Shown: positions 24,486 through 34,613, counted from the first letter of the stretch. The stretch: DNA of 64,000 nucleotides from Paenibacillus amylolyticus (GCF_003719335.1 NZ_RIAS01000014.1:110378-174377); one strand, 5' to 3'. Translations and numbers: made by a program. The notes: generated by a model from the sequence alone, not told the origin.

Positions 24486-26579
24486 ATGAATGCATTGAAA
24501 CAAAACAAAGAACAAATTCATCAACGCCACAACCGCGTTCAGCATCATTCTGGGTCGAAACGATCTTTAAATAAACCCATGTTGCTCCAGGCCATGCGAG
24601 ATGCATTCAAAAAACTGAATCCGATGGTCATGATCAAAAATCCAGTCATGTTTATCGTGGAAGTCGGCACATTCATTACCTTGCTATTATGTATTGACCC
24701 CAATCTATTCACCGCGTCCGATGCAGGGCGAGGATACAATGTGGCTGTATTTTTTATTTTGCTCTTCACGTTGCTATTTGCCAATTTTGCCGAGGCACTG
24801 GCTGAAGGGCGGGGCAAAGCACAGGCTGACACCCTGCGTAAGACCAAATCGGATACGATAGCCTATCTAATGCAGAAAGACGGAACTGTGAAACAAGTCG
24901 CTTCGACAGAGTTGAAAAAGGGAGACCTCGTCCGTGTGGAAGCCGGGCAGCTCATTCCAACGGACGGTGAGATTATCGAAGGTTTGGCCTCTATTGATGA
25001 ATCGGCCATTACAGGGGAATCGGCCCCGGTAATCAAGGAAGCCGGAGGCGATTTCTCTTCAGTCACCGGAGGTACACGGGTGACCTCCGATTACATCATC
25101 ATGCGGGTGCAGACCGATCCCGGCGAATCATTCCTGGATCGAATGATCTCTCTCGTAGAAGGCGCACAACGTCAGAAAACACCAAACGAGATCGCCTTGA
25201 CTACCTTGCTAGCTGTTTTAACACTAATCTTCCTGATCGTCATTTTGACGATGGTTCCTATGGCAAATTATCTCGGCATCCGGCTCGATCTGGCTACCTT
25301 GATTGCTCTGCTTGTCTGCCTGATTCCAACCACCATCGGCGGCCTGCTGTCCGCCATCGGGATTGCTGGCATGGATCGGGTGACACAGTTTAACGTGCTC
25401 GCCATGTCAGGGAAAGCAGTGGAAGCGGCTGGCGATATCGATACGTTGATTCTGGACAAAACAGGCACGATCACATACGGCAACCGGATGGCTTCTGAAT
25501 TTATTCCGGTTCAGGGCGTGACTGTACCTGAGATGACATTGGCGGCACTTCAAGCTTCAGTGCGAGATGAAACACCAGAAGGTCGTTCCGTCGTCGAACT
25601 TGCAAGTAAGCAGGGGCAGAGCTGGGAGGAAAGCAACTACACAAATGCCGATCGTATCGAGTTTACTGCGGAAACACGTATGTCTGGTCTGAATCTGAGT
25701 GATGGAACGAAAATCCGCAAAGGCGCGGTAGATGCAATCAAGCGGTATGTGACCTCCGAAGGTGGACGTGTACCGGGTGATCTGGACGAAATCGCGACAC
25801 GGATTGCAAAGGCCGGGGGGACACCGCTGGCGGTAGCGATCCATAACCGAATTTATGGTGTGATTTATTTGAAAGATACCGTGAAACCCGGTCTCAAGGA
25901 GAAATTTGCCGAGATGCGTGCCATGGGTATCAAGACAATAATGTGCACCGGTGATAACCCCCTGACAGCAGCGACGATCGCACTGGAGGCGGGGGTGGAT
26001 GATTTTATAGCGGAAGCGAAGCCTGAGGACAAGATTGCGGCGATCAAAAAAGAACAGCAGGAGGGCAAACTTGTCGCCATGACAGGCGACGGCACCAATG
26101 ATGCTCCTGCTCTGGCGCAGGCCGATGTGGGCCTGGCGATGAATTCTGGAACGATGGCAGCCAAAGAAGCGGCCAACATGATTGACCTGGACTCTGACCC
26201 GACCAAGCTGTTGTCGGTAGTCTCCATAGGCAAGCAGCTGCTGATTACGCGCGGCGCACTGACCACCTTTTCCATATCCAACGATATTGCCAAATACTTT
26301 GCCATCATTCCAGCGATGTTCATTCTCGCCATGCCACAGCTTCAGGCACTGAACATTATGAATCTCTCTTCACCGCAATCTGCAATTCTGTCGGCATTGA
26401 TCTTCAATGCGATTATTATTCCGTTGCTCATTCCGATTGCGATGAAAGGCGTGAAATATCGTCCGATGTCTGCCGAACGGCTGCTGAGCCGCAACGTGTT
26501 CATCTATGGTGTTGGCGGTGTGATTGTACCGTTTATCGGGATCAAGCTGATTGACCTGGTTTTGTCAGGTTTGATGTAA
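24486..26579 (+). CDS. kdpB: Potassium-transporting ATPase, ATP-binding subunit KdpB
   Basis: A 697-residue P-type ATPase. DKTGT carries Asp324, the phosphorylated residue; TGES lies in the actuator domain; and GDGTNDAPALAQADVG is the conserved hinge motif. There are about seven membrane segments. ATP hydrolysis here drives K+ uptake through KdpA. The start ATG at 24486 has GGAGGTGG nine bases upstream and gives the usual length; the frame is open further upstream to 24429 but without need. Confidence 0.95.
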   Translation: MNALKQNKEQIHQRHNRVQHHSGSKRSLNKPMLLQAMRDAFKKLNPMVMIKNPVMFIVEVGTFITLLLCIDPNLFTASDAGRGYNVAVFFILLFTLLFANFAEALAEGRGKAQADTLRKTKSDTIAYLMQKDGTVKQVASTELKKGDLVRVEAGQLIPTDGEIIEGLASIDESAITGESAPVIKEAGGDFSSVTGGTRVTSDYIIMRVQTDPGESFLDRMISLVEGAQRQKTPNEIALTTLLAVLTLIFLIVILTMVPMANYLGIRLDLATLIALLVCLIPTTIGGLLSAIGIAGMDRVTQFNVLAMSGKAVEAAGDIDTLILDKTGTITYGNRMASEFIPVQGVTVPEMTLAALQASVRDETPEGRSVVELASKQGQSWEESNYTNADRIEFTAETRMSGLNLSDGTKIRKGAVDAIKRYVTSEGGRVPGDLDEIATRIAKAGGTPLAVAIHNRIYGVIYLKDTVKPGLKEKFAEMRAMGIKTIMCTGDNPLTAATIALEAGVDDFIAEAKPEDKIAAIKKEQQEGKLVAMTGDGTNDAPALAQADVGLAMNSGTMAAKEAANMIDLDSDPTKLLSVVSIGKQLLITRGALTTFSISNDIAKYFAIIPAMFILAMPQLQALNIMNLSSPQSAILSALIFNAIIIPLLIPIAMKGVKYRPMSAERLLSRNVFIYGVGGVIVPFIGIKLIDLVLSGLM

Positions 26580-26688
26580 ATGTCATTGTAGCTGTGAAGT
26601 ACAGGTGAGATGTCATTCATTCATGGTGAAGATGCCGTGGTTGTCCCCTTTTGATAAATACATTAAATCCATTCAGGAAGTGATTTGT

Positions 26689-27252
26689 ATGAAGATGTTA
26701 TTGCCCGCGTTGCGGTTGTCTGTTGTGCTCATGTTAGTCTGTGGTCTGCTCTATCCGCTTGTCACAACGGGGGTGGCCCAGTTGCTGTTTCCTTCACAGG
26801 CAAACGGCAGTCTCATCATTCAAAATGGGAAAATCATCGGTTCATCTCTGCTTGCGCAGGAAGTGAAGTCACCGGAATTGTTCCAGCCCCGCGCTTCAAA
26901 TGCGAATTATGATCCAACCGCTTCGGCAGGGTCTAATCGAGCTGTGGCCTCACCGGAGTATATCGCAGAGATGAACCAAAAGCTAGCCGCGCTCCGTCAG
27001 GAAAATCCTGCGTTGCCGTATCAGGTCCCTGCCGATCTGGTTACAGGTTCCGGTTCAGGACTTGACCCCGATCTGTCCCCTGAAGCGGCTGAGGCGCAGA
27101 TTCCGCGGATTAGTCAAGCGACAGGACTCAGTAAGCAGAAGTTGGCTCAGCTCATTCAGAATCATACACAGGGTCGCCAGTTAGGCATATTTGGTGAGCC
27201 GCGTGTCAATGTGAACGAGCTGAATCTGGCACTGATCGCAGCCGAGGAGTAG
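26689..27252 (+). CDS. kdpC: Potassium-transporting ATPase subunit KdpC
   Basis: A 187-residue subunit with one N-terminal membrane segment (RLSVVLMLVCGLLYPLVTTG) and an extracytoplasmic domain. The segments FQPRASNANYDP, SGSGLDPDLSPEAA and the C-terminal FGEPRVNVNELNLAL are KdpC signatures. It is part of the KdpFABC membrane complex. The start ATG at 26689 follows AGGAAG; the longer open frame to 26605 has no ribosome binding site and lacks similarity. Confidence 0.93.
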   Translation: MKMLLPALRLSVVLMLVCGLLYPLVTTGVAQLLFPSQANGSLIIQNGKIIGSSLLAQEVKSPELFQPRASNANYDPTASAGSNRAVASPEYIAEMNQKLAALRQENPALPYQVPADLVTGSGSGLDPDLSPEAAEAQIPRISQATGLSKQKLAQLIQNHTQGRQLGIFGEPRVNVNELNLALIAAEE

Positions 27253-27395
27253 AAAAGAGGAGTTTTCGGAAATGTGGCGGCCCACTTAATGCCTTCTTCC
27301 AATCTGGAAGGGGCTTTCTCCATTTATTGCGGTAGGGAATAGTACTACTACATCACATGTTTGGAAGTAAAGCTTGAGGGAAGGAGGACAGCGGC

Positions 27396-29729
27396 ATGGA
27401 GGACAGCTTCAAACGTAAATCACCGGAAGAGATGCTGCGCATGATTTCGAAGCTGCAAGAGGGCACGTTTAAAATCTACATTGGCCCGGTCAGCGGTTCA
27501 GGTAAAACGTATCATATGCTCAGAGACGGCAATCATTTGCGCGAGCAGGGCGTAGATGTCGTCATTTGTGCAGTCTCCACGATGAGAAGGCCGGAAACAG
27601 TAGAACAGCTTGGTGAGCTTGAGCGTGTGCCCAGCATTCACTGGATTCGAAGCAGTGACGGAGCGGAGATGAAAGACTTGAATCTGGATGCGTTGCTAGT
27701 TCGCAATCCGGAGGTTGTTCTGGTCGATGGGTTGGCACATCGAAACCGTGAGGGGGCAAGACATACGACCAGATTGGAGGATATCCGTTTTCTATTGCAC
27801 CATGACATCAGTGTCATAACTACCGTGAATGTGTATGAACTGGAGGGGTATACCGAACTCGCCAGACAGCTCACGGGAATTAAGGTGGCACATACCGTGC
27901 CGGCAGACACACTGGAACTGGCGGATGAAGTAAAGCTGATCGACGTTACGCCAGAAACCATTTTGAGTCGTCTTGCGGAAGGTCATCTGCAAGGTCACGG
28001 GAGTGCGGACGTTTTCCGCCAGGGTAATCTCGGGATTTTACGTGAGCTGGCACTGAAACTTGTTGCAGAAGGGGTTAACGAGTCTTTACGTGAACATCGC
28101 GAGGAAATGGGTCTTCCGCCCGCAACAGGCATTATGGAACGTATTCTTGTCTCCGCGCAGTACCACTGGAACGGTTCGATCTACATTCAGCGCGGACAGC
28201 AGATTGCCCGTCGGTTGAACGGGAGCTTGCATGTCGTTGTCTTCCGTCCAATGAAACAGCCACTAACGAGGGAAGCGACGGTATTCCGCCGCAACATGAT
28301 GAAACTGGTGGAGAAAATCGGCGGACACATGGAGGAACTTCCTGTCATACATCACCGCTATATCCCGGCAACATTGGCACAGTATGCGATCAAACAGCAG
28401 ATTACCCGGATTGTTATGGGGCATTCGCGTCGTACACGCTGGCAAGAGTTATGGCAGGGCTCCCTCATTAACTCACTACTTCGCAAACTGCGGGGTGTAG
28501 ATTTACTACTTGTTGCGGATCGGTCAGCGCGGGAGGGCGAACGGGTTGTGCCGGCAAAAGTAAATGACACGGAGCAGAAAAACTATCGCAGACTCAGTGA
28601 GCAGGAGATGAAGGAACAGATTGGACTGATTCGGCGTGGTACGTTCAAAATCTATATTGGAGCTGCTCCGGGGGTGGGCAAAACCTACATGATGCTACGG
28701 GAAGGTAATGATCTGTTGCGCAAAAGCATCAACGTGCATATCGGGTTGCTGGAAACCCATGGACGAGCGGACACGGTGGAACAAATCGGCTCCTTGTCCA
28801 TCATCCCGCGAGCGCAGCGTGTATATCAAGGCACATGCTTAGAGGAAATGGATACAGAAGCGATATTGCAATTGCATCCCGAGGTGGTGCTTGTGGATGA
28901 GCTTGCGCATACCAACGTGCCTGGAAGTGCGCGGCAAAAGCGTTACGAGGATGTACTGCAGCTGCTGGACGCCGGCATATCCGTCATTACAACCGTGAAC
29001 GTACAGCATCTTGAAAGCTTGAATGATGCCGTTGAGCATATTACGGGTGTTCGGGTGCGAGAGACGGTACCTGATCGGATCATGCAATTGGCGGACGAGG
29101 TGCAGCTGATTGATGTCGCTCCCGAGGCCTTGCGGCAGCGCATGCGAGAGGGTAAAATCTATGCAACTGCCAAGGTGGAGCAGGCGCTTGCGAATTTTTT
29201 TAAAATGGGTAATCTGATCGCACTGCGTGAACTGGCTCTACGCGAACTTGCGGACGATGTGGATGAGCGGCTTGAATTGCAATCATCCGCGCGTACATTA
29301 CGGGGCCCGTGGCGCCGTGAGGAGTCCGTTTTTGTGTGTGTCAGCAGCGACCGTCACGCCGAGCGGTTGATTCGCAGAGGTTTTCGCATGGCTTATCGAC
29401 TGAAGGCATCCTGGCATGTCCATCATGTACACATCGGCACAGGCATGGCAATGACTCCCGAAGTGAAGGAGCACCTGGCAGGTTTGGAGCGGCTCACTGT
29501 GCGGCTGGGGGGTCATTTTCATATCCATCAAAGTGCAAAGTTGCGGGAGGTACCAGGTATTTTGGATGCAAAGGCTACGGAAGCGAAGGCGACACAACTG
29601 GTGGTGGGGCAAGCGAAACGAGTATGGTGGCTGAATGGTCATCGCGGCTCAGGCTCGGTGGTTAATCAGCTTGTCCGTCTTTCGAGACATCGCGATGTGT
29701 TGATCGTAGCTGATGATGATTATAAATAA
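27396..29729 (+). CDS. kdpD: Stand-alone KdpD sensor protein with two tandem sensor modules
   Basis: A 777-residue soluble protein holding two copies of the KdpD N-terminal unit (KdpD domain plus Usp-like domain), residues about 9-385 and 401-777. Each has a P-loop: GPVSGSGKT at 30-38 and GAAPGVGKT at 422-430, an offset of 392. Copy 2 keeps the consensus motifs VDELAHTNVPGSARQKR and TTVNVQHLESLN. Copy 1 is divergent there (VDGLAHRNREGARH, TTVNVYELEGY). The usual membrane and kinase parts are missing and are encoded by the next gene. It presumably senses K+ and nucleotide state and acts on that kinase. The start follows GGAAGGAGG. A weak terminator-like hairpin near 27291-27324 separates it from kdpC. 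Confidence 0.88.
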   Translation: MEDSFKRKSPEEMLRMISKLQEGTFKIYIGPVSGSGKTYHMLRDGNHLREQGVDVVICAVSTMRRPETVEQLGELERVPSIHWIRSSDGAEMKDLNLDALLVRNPEVVLVDGLAHRNREGARHTTRLEDIRFLLHHDISVITTVNVYELEGYTELARQLTGIKVAHTVPADTLELADEVKLIDVTPETILSRLAEGHLQGHGSADVFRQGNLGILRELALKLVAEGVNESLREHREEMGLPPATGIMERILVSAQYHWNGSIYIQRGQQIARRLNGSLHVVVFRPMKQPLTREATVFRRNMMKLVEKIGGHMEELPVIHHRYIPATLAQYAIKQQITRIVMGHSRRTRWQELWQGSLINSLLRKLRGVDLLLVADRSAREGERVVPAKVNDTEQKNYRRLSEQEMKEQIGLIRRGTFKIYIGAAPGVGKTYMMLREGNDLLRKSINVHIGLLETHGRADTVEQIGSLSIIPRAQRVYQGTCLEEMDTEAILQLHPEVVLVDELAHTNVPGSARQKRYEDVLQLLDAGISVITTVNVQHLESLNDAVEHITGVRVRETVPDRIMQLADEVQLIDVAPEALRQRMREGKIYATAKVEQALANFFKMGNLIALRELALRELADDVDERLELQSSARTLRGPWRREESVFVCVSSDRHAERLIRRGFRMAYRLKASWHVHHVHIGTGMAMTPEVKEHLAGLERLTVRLGGHFHIHQSAKLREVPGILDAKATEAKATQLVVGQAKRVWWLNGHRGSGSVVNQLVRLSRHRDVLIVADDDYK

Positions 29730-29734
29730 AGCGG

Positions 29735-31363
29735 GTGGAATTAAATTTGTCTGAACATATGGAAGAGGGCAAAGATCAGGAAAGCTTACAGGTAATCTCT
29801 CGTTGGAAAAGGGTTCCCGCCTATATATGGGTAACACTTGCCATCATCCTGTTAACCTTACTGCTTCATATCATTGGGATGAGTGATGATTTGGTCAATG
29901 TTGCTCTGGTGTACCTGTTTCCCATACTGATCAGTGCTGTATATTGGGGAATGGGGCCAGCAGTATATGCAGCGACCCTCAGTGTTGTAATGTTTGATTT
30001 CTTTTTTGTGCCACCTTATCTCAGTTTTACGGTAGAGGATTTGCGATATCTCATTTCGTTTGGGGTGTATTTGGCTGTTGCCATCATGACGGCAAGTCTC
30101 GCCGGACGTTTACGGCAACAGCTGGGTCGGGTTAAATCTCGTGAAGCCACAACGAATGCCCTGTATGATCTTAGTCGACAGATCACTGCAATTACCGATC
30201 TGGATAACTTATTGGATAACATGACGAGCCAGATATCCCTTATGCTCGGAAGTCCAGCTGCCATATATCTGCCAGATCAGCAGGGTGAACTGAAGCTTTG
30301 GACGAAACAGGGATCCGCGTCTGAGATCGGGACAGAGAAGAGTGCCTGGGGAAGTCGTTCTTCGGAGCTGGCTATCGCCGATTGGGTCTATAAACAGGGG
30401 CAGATCGCAGGTAAAGGATCACCCAAGCTTGGGGAGTCGGCGGGGCTGTATGTTCCGCTGCGAACAGAGAATCATATTCACGGTGTACTTGCCGTGCACA
30501 TGACAACCAATGAGCCGGAGAAGCAGCAGGAACAGCGCCAGCTGCTGGAAGCCTGCGGAAGTCTTGCGGCAGGTGCGATCGCCCGGGTGAAGCTGGCTGA
30601 GGAAGCGCGTCTCGCTCAAGTTACCGCCGAATCAGAGCGCATCCGAACTGCGCTGCTGGATTCGGTATCCCATGAGCTGCGTACGCCGTTAACCGTCATT
30701 ATCGGTTCAGCCACAGGGCTGATGGAGAATGATACTCTTTTTACACCCGAGGATCGCCTAGAATTGACAGGAAATATTCGTGATGGCGCGTTGCGTATGA
30801 ATCGTCTCGTGACCAACTTGCTTGGCATGGTGCGGCTGGAGAGCGGTATGCTGCAACTAAATCGCAAATGGTGTGATGTAGGAGATATGATGAGCATTGT
30901 TTTGGCAAAAGTCAGAGAATTCAGCCCTCACCGTGAAGTTACGGTGCAACTGCCGGAAGACCCCGTCTTTTTTGACGGAGATGAGGTGCTGCTCGAGCAG
31001 GTGCTCGTGAACATCGTCAGCAATGCAATCAAATATTCACCCGATGAGAGCATGGTGATCATAAGGGTTAAGAATGAACCGAGTCAGAGTTGTGTGACCT
31101 TCATCGTAGATGATCAGGGTGTTGGTATTGAGGAACCGGAGCGCACTCGCGTGTTTGATAAATTTTATCGCTCACCCTCCACGCAGCATATTACGGGAAC
31201 CGGACTGGGCCTCGCGATCTGCAAAGGGATTGTGGAAGTTCACGGAGGAACGATCCAAGCTGAGGGGAATCCGGATGGAGGAACAAGAATACGTATAGAG
31301 TTGCCTGTGGGAAGGGATGGAATGCCATTTTCCTATACAGTGCAAGGAGAGGTTGGAGATTAA
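29735..31363 (+). CDS. KdpD kinase half: DUF4118 membrane histidine kinase
   Basis: A 542-residue sensor kinase equal to the C-terminal half of a normal KdpD. Four closely spaced membrane segments (DUF4118, residues about 30-115) are followed by a GAF-like region (about 140-290), HisKA with the phosphorylated His313 in SVSHELRTPL, and an HATPase domain with DQGVGI and GTGLGLAI. It begins five bases after the sensor gene in another frame. GTG at 29735 is the first possible start; TTG at 29747 or ATG at 29759 may be used instead. It should phosphorylate the KdpE encoded next. Confidence 0.88.
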   Translation: MELNLSEHMEEGKDQESLQVISRWKRVPAYIWVTLAIILLTLLLHIIGMSDDLVNVALVYLFPILISAVYWGMGPAVYAATLSVVMFDFFFVPPYLSFTVEDLRYLISFGVYLAVAIMTASLAGRLRQQLGRVKSREATTNALYDLSRQITAITDLDNLLDNMTSQISLMLGSPAAIYLPDQQGELKLWTKQGSASEIGTEKSAWGSRSSELAIADWVYKQGQIAGKGSPKLGESAGLYVPLRTENHIHGVLAVHMTTNEPEKQQEQRQLLEACGSLAAGAIARVKLAEEARLAQVTAESERIRTALLDSVSHELRTPLTVIIGSATGLMENDTLFTPEDRLELTGNIRDGALRMNRLVTNLLGMVRLESGMLQLNRKWCDVGDMMSIVLAKVREFSPHREVTVQLPEDPVFFDGDEVLLEQVLVNIVSNAIKYSPDESMVIIRVKNEPSQSCVTFIVDDQGVGIEEPERTRVFDKFYRSPSTQHITGTGLGLAICKGIVEVHGGTIQAEGNPDGGTRIRIELPVGRDGMPFSYTVQGEVGD

Positions 31364-32065
31364 ATGAATGCCGCATTAGGGGCTCGCATTCTGGTCATTG
31401 ATGATGAACCACAGATTCGCAAACTGTTAAAAGTGACCCTCCAGGCTCACCAATATGATCATTATGAGTGTGCTGATGGAGAAGAGGGTATTATGCAGGC
31501 AAGTATGGTGCATCCCGATCTGATTATACTGGACCTGGGTTTGCCGGGCATATCTGGTATGGACGTGCTTCACCGCATTCGGGAGTGGTCACAGGTGCCG
31601 ATTATCGTGCTGACAGCGAAGGATCAGGAGGCTGATAAAATTGCCGCACTGGATGCAGGTGCAGATGATTATATGACGAAGCCGTTTGGCATGGGTGAAC
31701 TGGTTGCCCGAATTCGGGTGGCGCTGCGGCATGTGGCCAAAACAACGGATGAACCCATTTTACGATTTGGCTCACTGGTTATCGATTTGGCTCTCAGGCA
31801 GGTTGAACTGGATGGAGAGCAGATCAAATTAACGCCGACAGAATATGAGATGTTAAAGGTACTTGCTTCAAATGCAGGCAAAATCATTACCCAGCGCCAG
31901 CTTTTGCAACAAGTATGGGGTGCGCATCATCATGAGTCGGACAGCCACTATTTGCGGGTGTATGTGGGTCATTTGCGTAAAAAATTGAAGGAAGATCCCA
32001 CACGGCCATCCTATATTCAGACGGAACCGGGGATTGGATATCGTTTTCTGCTGCCTGCGGAGTAA
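31364..32065 (+). CDS. kdpE: Response regulator KdpE
   Basis: A 233-residue OmpR-type regulator. The receiver domain has the acidic pocket DDEP and the phosphorylated Asp57 in LDLGLPG. The C-terminal winged helix includes LTPTEYEMLKVL and the recognition region HYLRVYVGHLRKKL. It starts right after the kinase stop, with GGAG upstream. It should activate kdp transcription when K+ is scarce. Confidence 0.92.
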   Translation: MNAALGARILVIDDEPQIRKLLKVTLQAHQYDHYECADGEEGIMQASMVHPDLIILDLGLPGISGMDVLHRIREWSQVPIIVLTAKDQEADKIAALDAGADDYMTKPFGMGELVARIRVALRHVAKTTDEPILRFGSLVIDLALRQVELDGEQIKLTPTEYEMLKVLASNAGKIITQRQLLQQVWGAHHHESDSHYLRVYVGHLRKKLKEDPTRPSYIQTEPGIGYRFLLPAE

Positions 32066-32084
32066 TCTGAACTAAGTGAAAAAG

Positions 32085-32130
32085 AGCACCGTCCCCTTCC
32101 ATTTCGAAAAGCACGGTGCTTGGTTTGTAT
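32085..32130 (+). terminator. Terminator of the kdp locus
   Basis: AGCACCGT at 32085 pairs with ACGGTGCT at 32113-32120, followed by T-rich sequence. It also separates the convergent GH4 gene. Confidence 0.75.
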
Positions 32131-32186
32131 ATTTTGGTCATATATCTTGGATATAATCTTTGTTTGTATATGTCTTGTTGGTTATA

Positions 32187-33485
32187 TTATGAGAATTTTG
32201 GCAGCCAGTCGCCGTGGGCTTCAATCAAATCGTCGCACATCGCCACGATGTCGTCCATGGACAGCTCGGCAGCCGTATGCGGATCAAGCATAGCCGCGTG
32301 ATAGATATGCTCCTTTTTGCCTGTAATTGCGGCTTCGATGGTGAGCAATTGGGTGTTGATATTGGTACGGTTCAGCGCTGCCAGCTGTGGCGGCAGGTCA
32401 CCAATATACGTCGGGCTGATGCCGGAGCCATCGACCAGACAAGGAACCTCGACACAAGCTTCGCGTGGCAAGTTGGTGATGAGCCCGTTGTTCATGACAT
32501 TTCCGCCAATTTTATACGGACGGTCTGTCTCCATCGCTTCCATAATGTGCGAAGCATATTCATGGCTGCGGGTATGCTGAATATTTTCACTCGCGAACAG
32601 CTTCTCTCGCATTTCCTTCCAATCAGCAATCTGGTTTACACAGCGGCGTGGATACTCATCGAGCGGGATGTTGAAGCGTTCGATCAGTTCCGGGTAGTTG
32701 CGTTTGATAAAATACGGATGATATTCTGCACTATGCTCAGAAGACTCTGTGACATAATAACCGAAGCGATGCATGAGTTCATAACGTACCATATCGTCGT
32801 GAGTCTCCTGCTGTTTCTGTCTCGCAAGACGTTTGATCTCAGGATACAGATCGACGCCATCTTTTGTTACTTCCAGGAGCCATGCCATGTGGTTAATGCC
32901 AGCAATTTTGGCAACGACACCAGTCTGGTCAATCCCCAGCGAATCGAACAGATGTGGTACGCAGACTTGTACACTGTGACACAGACCAACCGTTTTAATT
33001 CCGCCATGCACGTTCATGACATTGGTGAGTACAGCCATCGGGTTCGTGTAGTTCAGGAACCAGGCGTCCGGGCATACTTCCTGCATATCCTTGGCGAAGT
33101 CCAGCATCACCGGAATGGTACGCAAGTTACGGAAGATTCCGCCAATGCCGAGCGTATCGGCAATCGTTTGACGCAGGCCATATTTCTTCGGAATTTCAAA
33201 ATCGGTAATCGTACACGGGTCATACCCGCCCACCTGGATGGCATTGATTACATATTTAGCTCCGCGGAGTGCTTCCTTGCGATCAACGTATGTTTTAACA
33301 GAACAGCGGCTTCCGAGCGACTGGGCCAAGCTTTGTAACAAACGCTCCGAGTCACTTAGACGTTCAGCATCAATATCAAACAAGGCCAGTTCGAAGTCCT
33401 GCAAGGCCTCCGTCATCATCACATCACCCAATACATTTTTTACAAAAACGGTGCTGCCTGCACCGAGAAACGTAATTTTGTTCAT
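32187..33485 (-). CDS. melA: Alpha-galactosidase, glycoside hydrolase family 4
   Basis: A 432-residue NAD- and Mn-dependent glycosidase that releases galactose from alpha-galactosides in the cytosol. It has the NAD-binding LGAGSTVF at the N-terminus, NPMA with Asn148, the metal ligands Cys169 and His170 in LCHSVQ, and GINHMAW with His199. The Cys-His pair and the length match MelA-type enzymes. The start at 33485 follows GGAAGGATG; the open frame runs 13 codons further upstream. It is divergent from an AraC regulator, its probable activator. Confidence 0.9.
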   Translation of the reverse strand: MNKITFLGAGSTVFVKNVLGDVMMTEALQDFELALFDIDAERLSDSERLLQSLAQSLGSRCSVKTYVDRKEALRGAKYVINAIQVGGYDPCTITDFEIPKKYGLRQTIADTLGIGGIFRNLRTIPVMLDFAKDMQEVCPDAWFLNYTNPMAVLTNVMNVHGGIKTVGLCHSVQVCVPHLFDSLGIDQTGVVAKIAGINHMAWLLEVTKDGVDLYPEIKRLARQKQQETHDDMVRYELMHRFGYYVTESSEHSAEYHPYFIKRNYPELIERFNIPLDEYPRRCVNQIADWKEMREKLFASENIQHTRSHEYASHIMEAMETDRPYKIGGNVMNNGLITNLPREACVEVPCLVDGSGISPTYIGDLPPQLAALNRTNINTQLLTIEAAITGKKEHIYHAAMLDPHTAAELSMDDIVAMCDDLIEAHGDWLPKFS

Positions 33486-33629
33486 CTCAAGTTCATCCTT
33501 CCCGAAAAAAATGTTGTACCCCAACTATAGGCCGAACAGGCTCATATCACTATGGCTCAAACCCTCTCGAATATGGCATAATCCCATTTTTGTTTTCGTT
33601 TTCAGCAAGATTTCCTTTCTTCCACCTGT

Positions 33630-33635
33630 TATAAT
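33630..33635 (+). promoter_or_regulatory. -10 element of the AraC gene
   Basis: A perfect TATAAT about 80 bases before the gene, with no good -35. This would suit an activator-dependent promoter within the divergent control region 33486-33713. Confidence 0.4.
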
Positions 33636-33713
33636 TTATTGTATGAACAGATAAGAGAATATGTGGGCTCGCCTTAAGATGTCTTTAACCTCATCGTCGA
33701 AAGGAGGGGAAAC

Positions 33714-34550
33714 ATGAGTCGGAAAGTTGAAATGAATGTGGTCTCTGCCGGCTGGACGCAGATGGAACTGGTTTTGTTATTTTACGGCTGGGAGGCATGT
33801 GATCCTGCCCACTATTGGGGGCCGGGAGTGCGTGATTCCTATATCGTGCATTACGTACATGAGGGTCATGGTACGGTTTATATGGGAGATCGTGAATATC
33901 CTCTGAGCGAGGGCCAAGGATTCCTCATTTTACCCGACACGGTCATTCATTATGAAGCCGATGCAGAAGAGCCTTGGACATATTCATGGTTTGGCTTCAG
34001 AGGTGTACAGGCGAAGGCTTTTATGCAGCGTGCGCAGTTAAGTGAGGAGCACCCGGTGTTCACTGCTCATGAACCGAATATGATGGCAGCGCTGTATGAC
34101 GAGATGCTTCAGGCTGGAACGAGTTCCCTTCCAGGAGGGGATGTAATGCATCAAAGCCTGTTATATCGACTTATGGCAGCATTAATTGCATCCTCACCGA
34201 TCAAAGAAGAAGAAAACCCCCTCCTGTCGACGAAAGAGACTTATATTCGGCAGGCTGTGCGGTTTATGGAGAATCGGTATAGTCAGCGTACCACTATTCT
34301 GGATATCGCACAGGCTGTCGGGTTAGATCGAACGTATTTATCGGGGTTGTTCAAAGAGCGATACGGCAAGTCGCTACAAGCCTTTTTCCTGGAGTATCGC
34401 ATGAATCGTGCGGCGGAACTGCTTCGCAACCCGATGTTGTCTGTGAGTGAAGTAGCCCACTCCGTTGGATACACTGACCCGTTACTCTTTTCCAAAATGT
34501 TCAAACGTGTGACAGGGGTGTCACCCAAGGGTTCGCGAGTACGGGATTAG
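33714..34550 (+). CDS. AraC-family regulator, probable control of the alpha-galactosidase gene
   Basis: A 278-residue cytosolic regulator. Residues about 30-110 form a cupin-like sugar-sensing domain (YIVHYVHEGHGTVYMGDREYPL). The C-terminal 100 residues hold two helix-turn-helix motifs (ILDIAQAVGLDRTYLSGLFKERYG and SVSEVAHSVGYTDPLLFSKMFKRVTG). The ATG follows AAAGGAGGGG. It is divergent from the GH4 gene, the usual arrangement for MsmR/RafR-like activators. Confidence 0.88.
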   Translation: MSRKVEMNVVSAGWTQMELVLLFYGWEACDPAHYWGPGVRDSYIVHYVHEGHGTVYMGDREYPLSEGQGFLILPDTVIHYEADAEEPWTYSWFGFRGVQAKAFMQRAQLSEEHPVFTAHEPNMMAALYDEMLQAGTSSLPGGDVMHQSLLYRLMAALIASSPIKEEENPLLSTKETYIRQAVRFMENRYSQRTTILDIAQAVGLDRTYLSGLFKERYGKSLQAFFLEYRMNRAAELLRNPMLSVSEVAHSVGYTDPLLFSKMFKRVTGVSPKGSRVRD

Positions 34551-34584
34551 CCGCATTTATGATTTCAATTTTAAAAGAAAAGTT

Positions 34585-34613
34585 TTGAACATTATTCCGC
34601 ATGCCGCTATACT
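34585..34613 (+). promoter_or_regulatory. Promoter of the riboswitch-controlled importer operon
   Basis: TTGAAC, a 17-base spacer and TATACT at 34608-34613. Transcription would begin near 34620, just ahead of the cobalamin riboswitch. Confidence 0.7.

Noticed and set aside
32214..33338. Plus-strand open frame of 374 codons opposite the GH4 gene
   Set aside because: It lies wholly antisense to a well-supported alpha-galactosidase gene and has no family features.
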